Source: Paenibacillus sp. IHBB 10380
Lineage (GTDB): Bacteria; Bacillota; Bacilli; Paenibacillales; Paenibacillaceae
Direction: 5' to 3'
Length of the DNA stretch: 64,000 nt
Assembly: GCF_000949425.1 (NCBI RefSeq)
Contig: NZ_CP010976.1
Coordinates: 4,464,001-4,528,000, forward strand
Shown piece after piece: positions 39,425 through 47,816 of this stretch. The notes under the pieces are model-generated. The model saw only the letters and a list, made by a program, of their open reading frames with translations. It made no database searches and was not told where the DNA came from. Both the position numbers and the translations under genes were made by a program. Every line of letters begins with the position of its first letter. Within the stretch, counting starts at the first letter, position 1.

Positions 39425-40258
39425 TTAGGAATGCTTCTGCTTATTACCTTTCACCTGTGCACTACTAGGTAATGCTCCGTGAGTGGCATTGGGTTCGCGT
39501 AAATAAGATACCCAATACGCGGCTGCAACAAAGACGACGCCCCCAGTTAAATTACCAAGCCATACTGGAACGAAGTTCATAAGATACTCTCCCCATGAAT
39601 AGTGACCTGCGAATATAGCAGCGGGAATAAGGAACATATTAGCCACGACGTGCTGAAATCCAATCGCAACGAAAGCCATCGTTGGAAACCAGATCCCCAT
39701 TATTTTGCCACTCATATTATCCGCACCATAAGATAACCACACTGCCAGAGCTACTAGCCAGTTACATCCAATTCCTGAAACGAAAGCCTGTACAAAACTA
39801 GCATCCAATTTGTGACCTGCCATATCCACTACCTTATCTAAATATACGCCAGTCTCCGTGAGGCCTACGATGTGTCCGAAGAAATAGGCGATGAATATCG
39901 CACCCACGAAATTACTTAACGTAATAAGAATGAGATTCTTCACGACTTCAAAGAATGAAATTTTCTTAGCCATCCATGCAAGAGGTACAGCCATCATATT
40001 ACCCGTTAACAATTCACCACCAGCCAATAGTACGAGTATTAGCCCTACGGGGAAGATCGAAGCTCCGATAAAACTAGCGATTGTTTCCCATTCTTTAGGT
40101 GCTCCCGCGATAACACGAATATCTAGTAAAAAGCCAAGTGCTATAAAGGCTCCACCTAAGAAACCAAGTACTAGTACCGTTATTAGTGGGTTATGTGCTT
40201 TCTTAGTCCCTGTTTCTACCGTCAGTTCAGCTATTTGCTGAGGCTTGTAATAGGCCAT
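39425..40258 (-). CDS. Formate/nitrite transporter (FocA/NirC/YwcJ family)
   Basis: 277-residue pentameric channel with six helices plus re-entrant loops. Seen: KKAHNPLITVLVLGFLGGAFIALG, LLAGGELLTGNMMAVPLA, SNFVGAIFIAYFFGH, FVQAFVSGIGCNWLVALAVWLS and the helix 5 region GFQHVVANMFLIPAAIF. Start: ATG 40258 after AAAGGAG; the 32 codons before it in the open frame cross the promoter and are not coding. In Bacillus the homologue ywcJ is Rex-controlled; a Rex-like site lies upstream here. It exports or imports formate or nitrite. Confidence 0.92.
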   Translation of the reverse strand: MAYYKPQQIAELTVETGTKKAHNPLITVLVLGFLGGAFIALGFLLDIRVIAGAPKEWETIASFIGASIFPVGLILVLLAGGELLTGNMMAVPLAWMAKKISFFEVVKNLILITLSNFVGAIFIAYFFGHIVGLTETGVYLDKVVDMAGHKLDASFVQAFVSGIGCNWLVALAVWLSYGADNMSGKIMGIWFPTMAFVAIGFQHVVANMFLIPAAIFAGHYSWGEYLMNFVPVWLGNLTGGVVFVAAAYWVSYLREPNATHGALPSSAQVKGNKQKHS

Positions 40259-40363
40259 GAGTATGATCTCCTTTGATCCAATTAATACTTCAAATCTTGT
40301 GTATTTATTCCATTGTAACGCAATTGATTTGATTACAAACGTTATAAATATCACAATGCGACA

Positions 40364-40385
40364 TTTATAGGTGAATCATTTCACA
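40364..40385 (-). promoter_or_regulatory. Rex/Fnr-like operator adjoining the -10 of the formate channel gene
   Basis: GGTGAATCATTTCACA (40370-40385) fits TGTGA-N6-TCACA with one mismatch and the Rex pattern TTGTGAA-N4-TTCACAA with three. On the minus strand it directly abuts TATAAA (40369-40364), a likely -10, so a bound protein would block the promoter. A further half-site TTGTGAT lies at about 40347-40353. Confidence 0.55.
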
Positions 40386-40493
40386 TTTTAGTGATAAATA
40401 TGCTTAACAATAGAATATTGCTTGTCATTACTTTTAGACATACACTGAAATTAGCACGATACGGAATCATTGAAAAGAAGGGAGTGAATTGGG

Positions 40494-41054
40494 ATGACGA
40501 TTTATATCGCGTTGTTACGAGGTATTAATGTAGGTGGAAAGAATAGGATCAAAATGGCCGAATTGAAGAGTACATTGGAAGCAATGGGGCTGAGTCGGGT
40601 TCAGACGTATATCCAAAGCGGGAATGTTCTGTTCGAATCGAATGAGGAAGAAGAACCGTTACGCAAGCGAATCGAACATGAGATCGAGGCGGTATTTGGT
40701 TTTTCGGTAAGTGTTATTATAAGAACGGCCAAGGAGCTAGCAACCATTGCCGCGAATTGCCCGTTCTCAGAGGAAGCTATTTCCGAAGCGGCGTCCTCAT
40801 CTGAAGGAGAGAGTCTTTACGTCTCCTTATTGCTTGAGGAGCCTTCACAGAAAGGGATTGAACGATTAAGTGCTTTCAGAAGTGAAAGCGATGAGTACCA
40901 GCTTGTGGGCCGAGAAATATACCTATTATTCCGTCATAGCATACGCAACTCTAAACTTGCGAACAACCTTCAGAAACTCGATGTCCCCGTGACTGTGCGT
41001 AACTGGAAAACAATAAACAAACTCGTTACACTAGCACATGCAATGGAAGTGTAA
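40494..41054 (+). CDS. DUF1697 family protein
   Basis: 186-residue protein with the DUF1697 N-terminus YIALLRGINVGGKNRIKMAEL and the following VQTYIQSGNVLFES. Function unknown. A good GAAGGGAG site precedes the ATG. The C-terminus (TVRNWKTINKLVTLA) is also typical. Followed by a 13-bp-arm hairpin at 41064-41101. Confidence 0.9.
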   Translation: MTIYIALLRGINVGGKNRIKMAELKSTLEAMGLSRVQTYIQSGNVLFESNEEEEPLRKRIEHEIEAVFGFSVSVIIRTAKELATIAANCPFSEEAISEAASSSEGESLYVSLLLEEPSQKGIERLSAFRSESDEYQLVGREIYLLFRHSIRNSKLANNLQKLDVPVTVRNWKTINKLVTLAHAMEV

Positions 41055-41063
41055 TTTAAGGAG

Positions 41064-41101
41064 CCTACTTCGTTAGAGAAGAATTACGCTAACGAAGTAG
41101 G
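41064..41101. repeat. Perfect inverted repeat after the DUF1697 gene
   Basis: CCTACTTCGTTAG and CTAACGAAGTAGG, 13-bp perfect arms with a 12-nt loop and no T-run. It ends exactly where the MarR remnant begins, so it may mark the deletion junction. Confidence 0.6.
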
Positions 41102-41235
41102 GTGAAGAAATATATTCTTTAGGCCGGATCATTGTTGATGATATTGAACTTAGTGCGATGGATGGGATTACGCAAGAAGAACAAGAACGCTTTTTCGAAA
41201 CACTACGCAAAATCAAGGATAATGTAAATCAGTAA
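41101..41235 (+). pseudogene. C-terminal remnant of a MarR-family regulator
   Basis: Forty-four in-frame codons ending TAA: LGRIIVDDIELSAMDGIT, then QEEQERFFETLRKIKDNVN. The LDGITxEEQexFFxTLxxIxxN pattern is the C-terminal dimerisation helix of MarR proteins. A TAG immediately precedes it in frame and there is no start. It lies 19 bases before an MFS gene, the usual marR-transporter arrangement, so the regulator of that gene was probably lost. Confidence 0.7.
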
Positions 41236-41254
41236 AGTAGGGAGTCTTAGCATC

Positions 41255-42451
41255 ATGAATAAACAAAAGTTGTGGACGAAGGACTTCTTATTCGTTTTTT
41301 TCACAAATCTTTTTCTCTATTTATCTTTTTATTTATTAGTTGTTATTTTTTCCGCATATGCGATGGAGCATTTTGATGCTACACAAAGTCAAGCGGGTCT
41401 GGCTTCGAGTATATTCATTCTGGGTGTCTTAATTGCTCGTCCTTTCGTAGGCAGGTTTATCCAGCAACTCGGACATAAAAGAATGCTTTACATAGGCTTA
41501 ATTTGTGGTCTAGTGACTTCGGCTTTATATTTCCAAGTAGATAGCTTACTGTTGCTTCTTTTAAACCGTTTCTTGCATGGAATATCATTTGGGATTGCTG
41601 CCACTGCGACAAATACGATTGTGGTAGGGTTGATTCCTCCTGAGCGACGTGGTCAAGGCATTGGTTATTTCGCATTGAGTATTACTCTTGCTGCGGCGGT
41701 TGGTCCACTGTTAGGGTTATTTATTACCCAACATGGAAGCTATCATATGATTTTTTTAGTCTGTTTACTATTTGCAGCATTCAGCTTTGTGGTTACGTTG
41801 TTTTTAAAAGTGCCTAAAGCGGAACCTTCGACAGAACCCTTAGCCCCAAAGAAAGGATTTAAATTCAAAGATTTCATAGAAGTTAAGGCTGTTCCTATCG
41901 CCATTGTAATGGCTGTAATCAACTTTAGCTATTCTAGTATTCTTACATTTCTTATGGCCTATGCTAAAGATATAGACTTATTGGATGCTGCGAGTTTCTT
42001 TTTTGTCGTATTTGCTATCTGTATTTTAACTTCAAGACCCTTTACGGGTAGATGGTTTGATCTGAAAGGTGAAAGTTTCGTTATGTACCCTTCACTCGCG
42101 TTGTTTGGGGTTGGTTTAATATTTCTTAGTCAATCTTATCAAGGATTTACTCTTCTATTAGCAGGGGCTTTAATTGGTTTAGGATTTGGAACCGTTCAGT
42201 CTAGTACTCAAGCCATTGCTGTTAAGAATGTACCACATCATCGCGCTGGATTAGCCACTTCTACCTTTTTCATTTTAGGTGATACAGGAATGGCGATCGG
42301 ACCATACGTCTTAGGATTGTTACTTCCTATAACAGGTTACCGAGGATTATATATTGCCGTAGCTGCGCTTGTATTTGCTAGTATCGTTTTATACTATGTA
42401 CTGCATGGTAGAAAAACATCCCCTCATAACTTCGTACATAAAGCGAGTTAG
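41255..42451 (+). CDS. MFS transporter (DHA1-like)
   Basis: 398-residue major facilitator, twelve helices. Motif A-like RPFVGRFIQQLGHKRMLYIG in the first half, its C-half echo SRPFTGRWFDLKGESFVMY, helix 4 RFLHGISFGIAATATNTIVVGLIPPERRGQGIGYF and helix 5 AAAVGPLLGLFI. Probably an exporter of drugs or sugars. Preceded by a MarR remnant and followed by a bidirectional terminator. Confidence 0.86.
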   Translation: MNKQKLWTKDFLFVFFTNLFLYLSFYLLVVIFSAYAMEHFDATQSQAGLASSIFILGVLIARPFVGRFIQQLGHKRMLYIGLICGLVTSALYFQVDSLLLLLLNRFLHGISFGIAATATNTIVVGLIPPERRGQGIGYFALSITLAAAVGPLLGLFITQHGSYHMIFLVCLLFAAFSFVVTLFLKVPKAEPSTEPLAPKKGFKFKDFIEVKAVPIAIVMAVINFSYSSILTFLMAYAKDIDLLDAASFFFVVFAICILTSRPFTGRWFDLKGESFVMYPSLALFGVGLIFLSQSYQGFTLLLAGALIGLGFGTVQSSTQAIAVKNVPHHRAGLATSTFFILGDTGMAIGPYVLGLLLPITGYRGLYIAVAALVFASIVLYYVLHGRKTSPHNFVHKAS

Positions 42452-42494
42452 AACATAAAAGACTATAGAAAATGAATCATACGTAAATTGACAA

Positions 42495-42544
42495 ATAAGA
42501 GGATGTTCCGCAGCCTATTTATGGCTTGCGGGACATCCTCTTAT
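42495..42544. terminator. Bidirectional terminator between two MFS genes
   Basis: Perfect outer arms ATAAGAGGATGT/ACATCCTCTTAT with an inner CCGCA/TGCGG stem, between convergent genes. Confidence 0.88.
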
Positions 42545-42567
42545 GTATACTTGCACCTTACATTAAA

Positions 42568-44058
42568 TTAATGTGAGATCATCGTCTTTGCATCCGGCAT
42601 TTCATCATCTGCAAGCTCATCACCTGGTTTAACTCGCGGTTTACGCAGCATTGTAGTTAACAATAATCCTACAACGGCGATACAAGCGGTGAGAAAGAAT
42701 GTGTCACTAAATGCAGAAGTGGAACTGATTTGTATATTCCCAGCTGTATCTGGAGCCGACATGTAATGCATTATTTTTGAAGTTAAATACCCTGTCAATC
42801 CAGCGATAGCAAACGATGTAACAACCTGTTGTGTAGCTGATGTTAAAGGAGTTACCCGGTTTACAAGTCTGCGTGGCGCCGAATTCAGTACATGAGTATT
42901 CAATGGCATCATCGTTAGACCCATACCTGCTCCCATAAAAATAAGTGGAAGTACAATCATAAACATATCGGTATCTACAGTAATCTGAGAAAGTAGGAAC
43001 AAGGCTATAGAAACCAGAGTCAGACCGGTCATAGCAAGTGGACGAGCACCCCACTTATCGAACAATCTTCCTCCAATAGGCATAAAGACCATGGAAGCAA
43101 GGGCTTGTGCAAGTGTGGTATAACCACTTTGTAGAGGAGTAAACCCTCTCACATTTTGTAAATATAGTGGAATCATCAGAATGGCACCGAACATTGCGAT
43201 CTGTGTTATCCAAGATAAGATTACACCTCGTGTGAAATCAGAAGAGGCAAAGACACGAAGCTCTAACAAAGGCTCTTTCTGGTTAAGCTCCACGATGATG
43301 AATAAGATAAGGGCAACACCACCGACAATCAGTCCTGTTAAAGTACTTGACGATGTCCAACTTGTTCCTGCCTCATTCACACCAAACGCTAACATAGCGA
43401 ATGCGATCGGAGCTAGGATTATCCCAAGAATATCGAGGGAAGGAACCTTCTTGTTCTCAAATTTAGGTAAGAACTTAATACCTACAATGACAGCAGCGAT
43501 TCCGATCGGTACGTTAATAATGAAGATCCAATGCCATGAGGCAATCTCGATCAACCAACCCGATAATATAGGTCCCGAAGCGGGAGCCAGTAACATAGGG
43601 ATACCTAACATACCCATCACTGCCCCCCTCTTGTTAGGAGGAGCAAGTCTGAAGACCATGGCCATCCCGATGGGAGCAACCATACCTCCTCCAAGTCCTT
43701 GAATAACCCGGAATATAATGAGTTGTTCTGAGGTTTGTGCCAGAGAGCAAAGTATAGATCCGAGCGTAAATAAAGTAATTGTGATGAGGAAGATCCGTTT
43801 AGCGCCGTACTTATCTGTCATCCATCCGGCTAATGGGATAACAGCTGATAAAGCTAGTGTATACCCGGTCATTGTCCATTGTATTGTCTTCAATGAGGCC
43901 CCAAAATATTCTTGCAAGCTAGGTACAGCTACATTGATAACCGTGCTGTCTAGGATGACCATAATCATACCTAGAATAACAGCCATAAGGGGTGCAATAA
44001 TCGCCTTGATAGAGAATTCTGTATTAACGGGTACACTTGCTGCGTTTTGTATAGCCAT
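42568..44058 (-). CDS. DHA2 (EmrB/QacA) family multidrug MFS transporter
   Basis: 496-residue, fourteen-helix proton antiporter. Motif A: LAGWMTDKYGAKRIFL; motif B: FRVIQGLGGGMVAPIGMAMVF; motif C: GIPMLLAPASGPILSGWLIE; helix 1 carries the DHA2-type VILDSTVINVAVPSLQ with its Asp. Divergent from the TetR gene at 44.3 kb, its probable regulator. Substrates unknown. Matches the LmrB/EmrB length. Confidence 0.92.
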   Translation of the reverse strand: MAIQNAASVPVNTEFSIKAIIAPLMAVILGMIMVILDSTVINVAVPSLQEYFGASLKTIQWTMTGYTLALSAVIPLAGWMTDKYGAKRIFLITITLFTLGSILCSLAQTSEQLIIFRVIQGLGGGMVAPIGMAMVFRLAPPNKRGAVMGMLGIPMLLAPASGPILSGWLIEIASWHWIFIINVPIGIAAVIVGIKFLPKFENKKVPSLDILGIILAPIAFAMLAFGVNEAGTSWTSSSTLTGLIVGGVALILFIIVELNQKEPLLELRVFASSDFTRGVILSWITQIAMFGAILMIPLYLQNVRGFTPLQSGYTTLAQALASMVFMPIGGRLFDKWGARPLAMTGLTLVSIALFLLSQITVDTDMFMIVLPLIFMGAGMGLTMMPLNTHVLNSAPRRLVNRVTPLTSATQQVVTSFAIAGLTGYLTSKIMHYMSAPDTAGNIQISSTSAFSDTFFLTACIAVVGLLLTTMLRKPRVKPGDELADDEMPDAKTMISH

Positions 44059-44279
44059 TCGGTTATCTCTCTCCTATTCTTTTCTGTATAATTTCACGAT
44101 ATATATCTGAATGAGTGGATGTAAGAATCTCAACCCATGAATAAGATATCTTGACGAGAAATGAAATACTTTGTACTATTGACCGTATGGTTTTTAATAA
44201 AACTATTAGGTCGAAAGATAAACTAATTTTACTTAATTTTTAAATAAAGTCAATTTATTTCTTGGAAAGAGGGAGAAAG

Positions 44280-45164
44280 TTGAGTGTAACCAAGCAGAAA
44301 ATCCTTGATTCAGCGATGCGGTTCTTTTTAGAAAAGGGATACCTTGCGACCTCCATACAGAACATTGCCGACGACTGCGGAGTGTCAAAAGGTTCTATAT
44401 ATAATTTTTTTAATTCCAAGGAAGATTTATTCATCGAAGTTTTGATGTTACAACAGCATAGAATGGTAGAACAAATCCACACCATTCGTGCAGATCAGAC
44501 ACTCTCCTTAAGGGAGGTCTTTATTCGTGAAACCCAATGTCAGATTGAGTTTTTTTTGGACAATAGCTTTATTATGCAGGAAATGAAGAAGTTAACGGTG
44601 CCTGATGGGAAGATTGGACCCTTTCTGTTTCGCCTAAGGGCAAATCTTTTGAAATATAACAAGGAGAGCCTCGTACGAGTATTCGGGGAGCATATTAAAC
44701 CTAATATTTGGGATCTCATAATTATATATAACGGAATCGTTCGTGAGTTTATATTTTTATTAATTTTCGAGAATAAATCTCTTATTACGCGGGACATAGC
44801 CGTATTTGTTGTTCAATGTATGGATGAAATGGCGACGAATATGAAAATCAAAAAAAGACTCCCCCTGTTACAAGATTCAGATATGCGTGAATATCTACAA
44901 TGTGCGCTAAACGGGGAACAAGTACCTGACAGGACACGGATACTTGATCTCATTCAGTGCCTAATCTCTACAATAAAAGAGCTTCCAATCACAAACTCTG
45001 AGAAGAAGGAACTTCAGGAAGCCACCCTTCTTCTTCAAGAAGAGCTAGCATGTGAACAACCCAAATTAGTATTGATTCGTGCGCTCCTTGTTTTTCTCGA
45101 AAAAGCACATGGGCTTAAAGATATACTTAGACAATTAGAGAAGCTTGTAGTCAAAAACTTATGA
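44280..45164 (+). CDS. TetR-family regulator with long C-terminal extension
   Basis: About 294 residues. HTH: KQKILDSAMRFFLEKGYLATSIQNIADDCGVSKGSIYNFFNSKEDLF (residues 4-50, split here only for description). The ligand domain is followed by about 100 extra helical residues from about 190, as in the TetR at 25.2 kb; both sit next to efflux genes. Start: TTG 44280 just after GAGGGAG; the TTG at 44262 is upstream of that site. Divergent from the DHA2 transporter with a 221-bp AT-rich spacer in which I saw no clear palindrome. Confidence 0.85.
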   Translation: MSVTKQKILDSAMRFFLEKGYLATSIQNIADDCGVSKGSIYNFFNSKEDLFIEVLMLQQHRMVEQIHTIRADQTLSLREVFIRETQCQIEFFLDNSFIMQEMKKLTVPDGKIGPFLFRLRANLLKYNKESLVRVFGEHIKPNIWDLIIIYNGIVREFIFLLIFENKSLITRDIAVFVVQCMDEMATNMKIKKRLPLLQDSDMREYLQCALNGEQVPDRTRILDLIQCLISTIKELPITNSEKKELQEATLLLQEELACEQPKLVLIRALLVFLEKAHGLKDILRQLEKLVVKNL

Positions 45165-45284
45165 CGAGCTTGTTCACGTTATGGTGTACACTCGGCCAAA
45201 AGTTAATGTGATCAGTAAGTCGGAACTTTTTATTAAACATTAGAATGAAAAATCAGCATTCTACAACTTAACAGAATCAAAAAA

Positions 45285-45317
45285 ACATACCCCTTGGCGA
45301 TTCGCCAAGGGGTATGT
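45285..45317. terminator. Bidirectional terminator between tetR and nox
   Basis: Perfect 16-bp arms ACATACCCCTTGGCGA/TCGCCAAGGGGTATGT; A-rich run on the left serves the minus-strand gene. Confidence 0.9.
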
Positions 45318-45340
45318 CATGTCATAAAGAGTGGTATGAA

Positions 45341-46708
45341 TTATACGTTAGCCATTTCCTTCTCCGTAAGAGTTATAGGTTGTAAAGCTTGTAGTCCCGC
45401 TGTATTCAGGAAGTTCCAAGGCTTGTTGTAATGTGGTTGGAAGAAGAAATCGATGAAGCCTAATTCATCCACGGTCATGTTGTTCTGGATACATACAGAA
45501 ATCGTATTGATGGATTGAGTTAGATCCACCTCAGACATTAATTGTGCCCCCACAATACGACGAGTGGTCTTCTCAAAGACAACTTTCAAAGTCACGCTAT
45601 CGAAGGTAGGCATAAATTCAGGACGATAATGATCCGTCATCGTAACGGATTCCACTTCTAAACCTTCGTCTTTTGCCACCAATTCCGTCAATCCAGTAGC
45701 CGCTATATTGTTCTCATATATTTTGATACCTGATGTTCCTTGCGTTCCTAAATATCTAGTTGTAGGTTGTACCAAGTTCCGTGCCACTAGTGTTCCCATA
45801 CGAACCGCATTGGTAGCCAAAGGAAGATATGAATTCTTGCCTGTTGGGTTGTAATGGATCGCACAGCTATCACCAGCCGCGAAGACATCCTTCTTGCTTG
45901 TCTCCATGTAGCTATTCACTACAATAGCTCCATTAGGAAGCATATCCACTTGACCCTTGAGTAGTTCTGTATTCGGACGGAAACCGATGCAGAGAATAAC
46001 TAAGTCCGCTTCATGCTCGCCTTTGGTTGTGATCACCTTCGTGACTTTGCCATCGATGCCTTCAAATGAAGTGACAGTCTCTTCTAATGCTAACTTAATT
46101 CCCTTATCTGCTAGCGATTGTTGAACAGGCTCTGTAAACTCTGGGTCCAAATATTTATTCAGAATACGATCTACGCTATCAATTAAAGTCACTTCTTTAC
46201 CATTCATTTGAAAAGCTTCAACAAGTTCTACACCGATGTAACCTGCACCTACCACCGTAATGCGTTTCGCTTGCTTTGCTTTCTCAATGATGGTGTTGGA
46301 ATGATTAAAATTCTTACAAAGTAGGATATTATTCAAGTCGATACCTTCAACCTTCGGAATGATCGGCCATGATCCTGTCGTAACGATCAATTTATCATAA
46401 GTGTCATCGAATTGTTCACCTGTCACAAGGTTGCGTACAGTAAGTGTCTTAGTATCTGTATCAATCGACGTTACTTCATGACGCATATTGGTATTTACAC
46501 CTAGCTCAGCTAATTGCTCTGGCGAAGAATAAAATAGACCTTGTGGGTCCTTCACCACACCACCAACATATAACGCTATACCACACGATAAGAATGAAAT
46601 GTTATCATTCCGTTCGTACACTGTAATTTGAGCTTCTGGGTACAATTTAGCTGTGTTGGCGATAGCTGCTGTTCCTGCGTGGGTACATCCAATAACGACT
46701 ACTTTCAT
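45341..46708 (-). CDS. nox: NADH oxidase, H2O-forming type (FAD/CoA-disulfide reductase family)
   Basis: Flavoprotein disulfide reductase family. About 455 residues. FAD-binding VVIGCTHAGTAAI, conserved His10 and redox Cys42 (FLSCGIALYVGG), NAD-binding ITVVGAGYIGVELVEAF, second FAD motif VFAAGDSCAI, and C-terminal dimer domain ending near HYNKPWNFLN. His10 plus Cys42 in this context matches water-forming NADH oxidases; CoA-disulfide reductase or NADH peroxidase are alternatives. Start: ATG 46708 after GGAGG. Two Rex-type palindromes cover its promoter, so it is probably induced when NADH accumulates. Confidence 0.88.
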   Translation of the reverse strand: MKVVVIGCTHAGTAAIANTAKLYPEAQITVYERNDNISFLSCGIALYVGGVVKDPQGLFYSSPEQLAELGVNTNMRHEVTSIDTDTKTLTVRNLVTGEQFDDTYDKLIVTTGSWPIIPKVEGIDLNNILLCKNFNHSNTIIEKAKQAKRITVVGAGYIGVELVEAFQMNGKEVTLIDSVDRILNKYLDPEFTEPVQQSLADKGIKLALEETVTSFEGIDGKVTKVITTKGEHEADLVILCIGFRPNTELLKGQVDMLPNGAIVVNSYMETSKKDVFAAGDSCAIHYNPTGKNSYLPLATNAVRMGTLVARNLVQPTTRYLGTQGTSGIKIYENNIAATGLTELVAKDEGLEVESVTMTDHYRPEFMPTFDSVTLKVVFEKTTRRIVGAQLMSEVDLTQSINTISVCIQNNMTVDELGFIDFFFQPHYNKPWNFLNTAGLQALQPITLTEKEMANV

Positions 46709-46753
46709 GATTTCTTCCTCCTCCAAATGGTCACTCTATATATTTTAGTATAT

Positions 46754-46769
46754 TGTGAATTGTTTCACC
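46754..46769 (-). promoter_or_regulatory. Rex-like operator, proximal to nox
   Basis: TTGTGAATTGTTTCACC (46753-46769) matches the Rex consensus TTGTGAA-N4-TTCACAA in the whole left half and five of seven bases on the right. It lies just downstream of the predicted transcript start (about 46774), a repression position. Confidence 0.6.
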
Positions 46770-46780
46770 TGATGTACCTT

Positions 46781-46809
46781 ATTATAGTGTGATACTTTTC
46801 ACATTGCAA
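46781..46809 (-). promoter_or_regulatory. nox promoter with an operator filling its spacer
   Basis: On the minus strand TTGCAA (46809-46804) and TATAAT (46786-46781) are 17 bases apart. The spacer is filled by TGTGATACTTTTCACA (46788-46803), a perfect TGTGA-N6-TCACA palindrome also close to the Rex consensus. A bound dimer would exclude RNA polymerase. Confidence 0.65.
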
Positions 46810-47012
46810 TAGACATTGATAAAGTTTTCACAATGTTCACAATTACGTTTGTCCTTTAACCGTGCAGACTCTGGGGTTTTACAAGTAATTACTCTGGGTC
46901 ATATATGGATATGAGTGAACAATGTCATATTTAAAGTTTGAAAATTACTTTTCAATTCCGCTATTTTATTGTGCGTTGTAGCAACGATTAATATTCACAA
47001 GAAGAAACATGA

Positions 47013-47047
47013 GCAAAGTATAGTGAAAACTTAACATTTTTTTATAT
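47013..47047 (+). repeat. Dispersed intergenic repeat, copy 3
   Basis: GCAAAGTATAGTGAAAACTT followed by AACATTTTTTTATATA. It shares CAAAGTATAGTGAAAACTTA with copy 1 (12515) and diverges in the last part. It lies next to the terminator at 47052-47090 and about 300 bp before nox. Confidence 0.7.
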
Positions 47048-47051
47048 AAAA

Positions 47052-47090
47052 AAAGGCTACCTGAAAGTGAATTCCCCTCAGATAGCCTTT
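47052..47090 (-). terminator. Terminator after the 47.1-kb gene
   Basis: AAAGGCTA(A/G)CTGA-type arms, CTGA/TCAG and TAGCCTTT/AAAGGCTA with single-base offsets; T-rich on the minus strand. Confidence 0.75.
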
Positions 47091-47141
47091 CTCATTATAG
47101 AATATACAGCCTTTGTTACGGCATAATAATACGCCCTGACT

Positions 47142-47684
47142 TTATTCTTGTTCTAATGCCTTTATCGTAAATTCATTCGGATTACTTAGAATATACTCTC
47201 TTATAAAATATTTATTTCTTTCATACGTATCCGTGATTTCAGTTTTACCTGAGGTTATTGTAAATCGGTTGGTGTCCTCATCCTTAATAAGGCCACAGAT
47301 AATGACATATCCATCTAGAGAGACATATTGCAAGCCATCGTTCAACTTCAATTCATCCCTCTTAAAACTCAGTAAATGATCAGAATTCACCGTAAACTTT
47401 TCTTCGTTAATGGCTTCATATATAATGTACCCATTCATTTCACCTAAATCTTTGAAACGATAAGAGTACAGATATACCCCATACTTCCCAATGATCTTAT
47501 GATCTCGTATGACGATATCAGACACCTTGGTGTGTCCATCTACACTTGCTAAGATCCGTCTTTCGATATCTTTAGGAATGTCTTGTTCACTGTATGTTGT
47601 AGAAGATCCCCGATAAAAAATAAGAATCAAAACTCCTGCAAGAATGGCGATGGCTCCAGTAATCGTTCTTAATTTACGATTCAT
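47142..47684 (-). CDS. Membrane-anchored protein of unknown function
   Basis: 180-residue protein I do not recognise. One N-terminal membrane helix (ITGAIAILAGVLILIFY) after a short basic stretch, then a beta-rich soluble part with many Asp, Lys and Tyr, probably outside the cell. No Cys lipobox. Start: ATG 47684 after GGAGGAA; ATG 47696 overlaps the ribosome site. Own terminator; the upstream gene fhs is 133 bp away, so it may be separately transcribed. Confidence 0.75.
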   Translation of the reverse strand: MNRKLRTITGAIAILAGVLILIFYRGSSTTYSEQDIPKDIERRILASVDGHTKVSDIVIRDHKIIGKYGVYLYSYRFKDLGEMNGYIIYEAINEEKFTVNSDHLLSFKRDELKLNDGLQYVSLDGYVIICGLIKDEDTNRFTITSGKTEITDTYERNKYFIREYILSNPNEFTIKALEQE

Positions 47685-47816
47685 AGATTCCTCCATGAGA
47701 TAAGATTATAATTAGGATGATTATAACCTTAAATAATGTGGAAAAAAAGTGAAATTTTTTTAATGGTTCATCATGATCATCGCATATTCTGTAAACATAA
47801 CCGTCTAGTCTAAACC

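Noticed and set aside
43181..43702. 173-codon frame antisense to the DHA2 transporter
   Set aside because: Shadow frame opposite a well-conserved membrane protein; hydrophobic codons often leave the opposite strand open.
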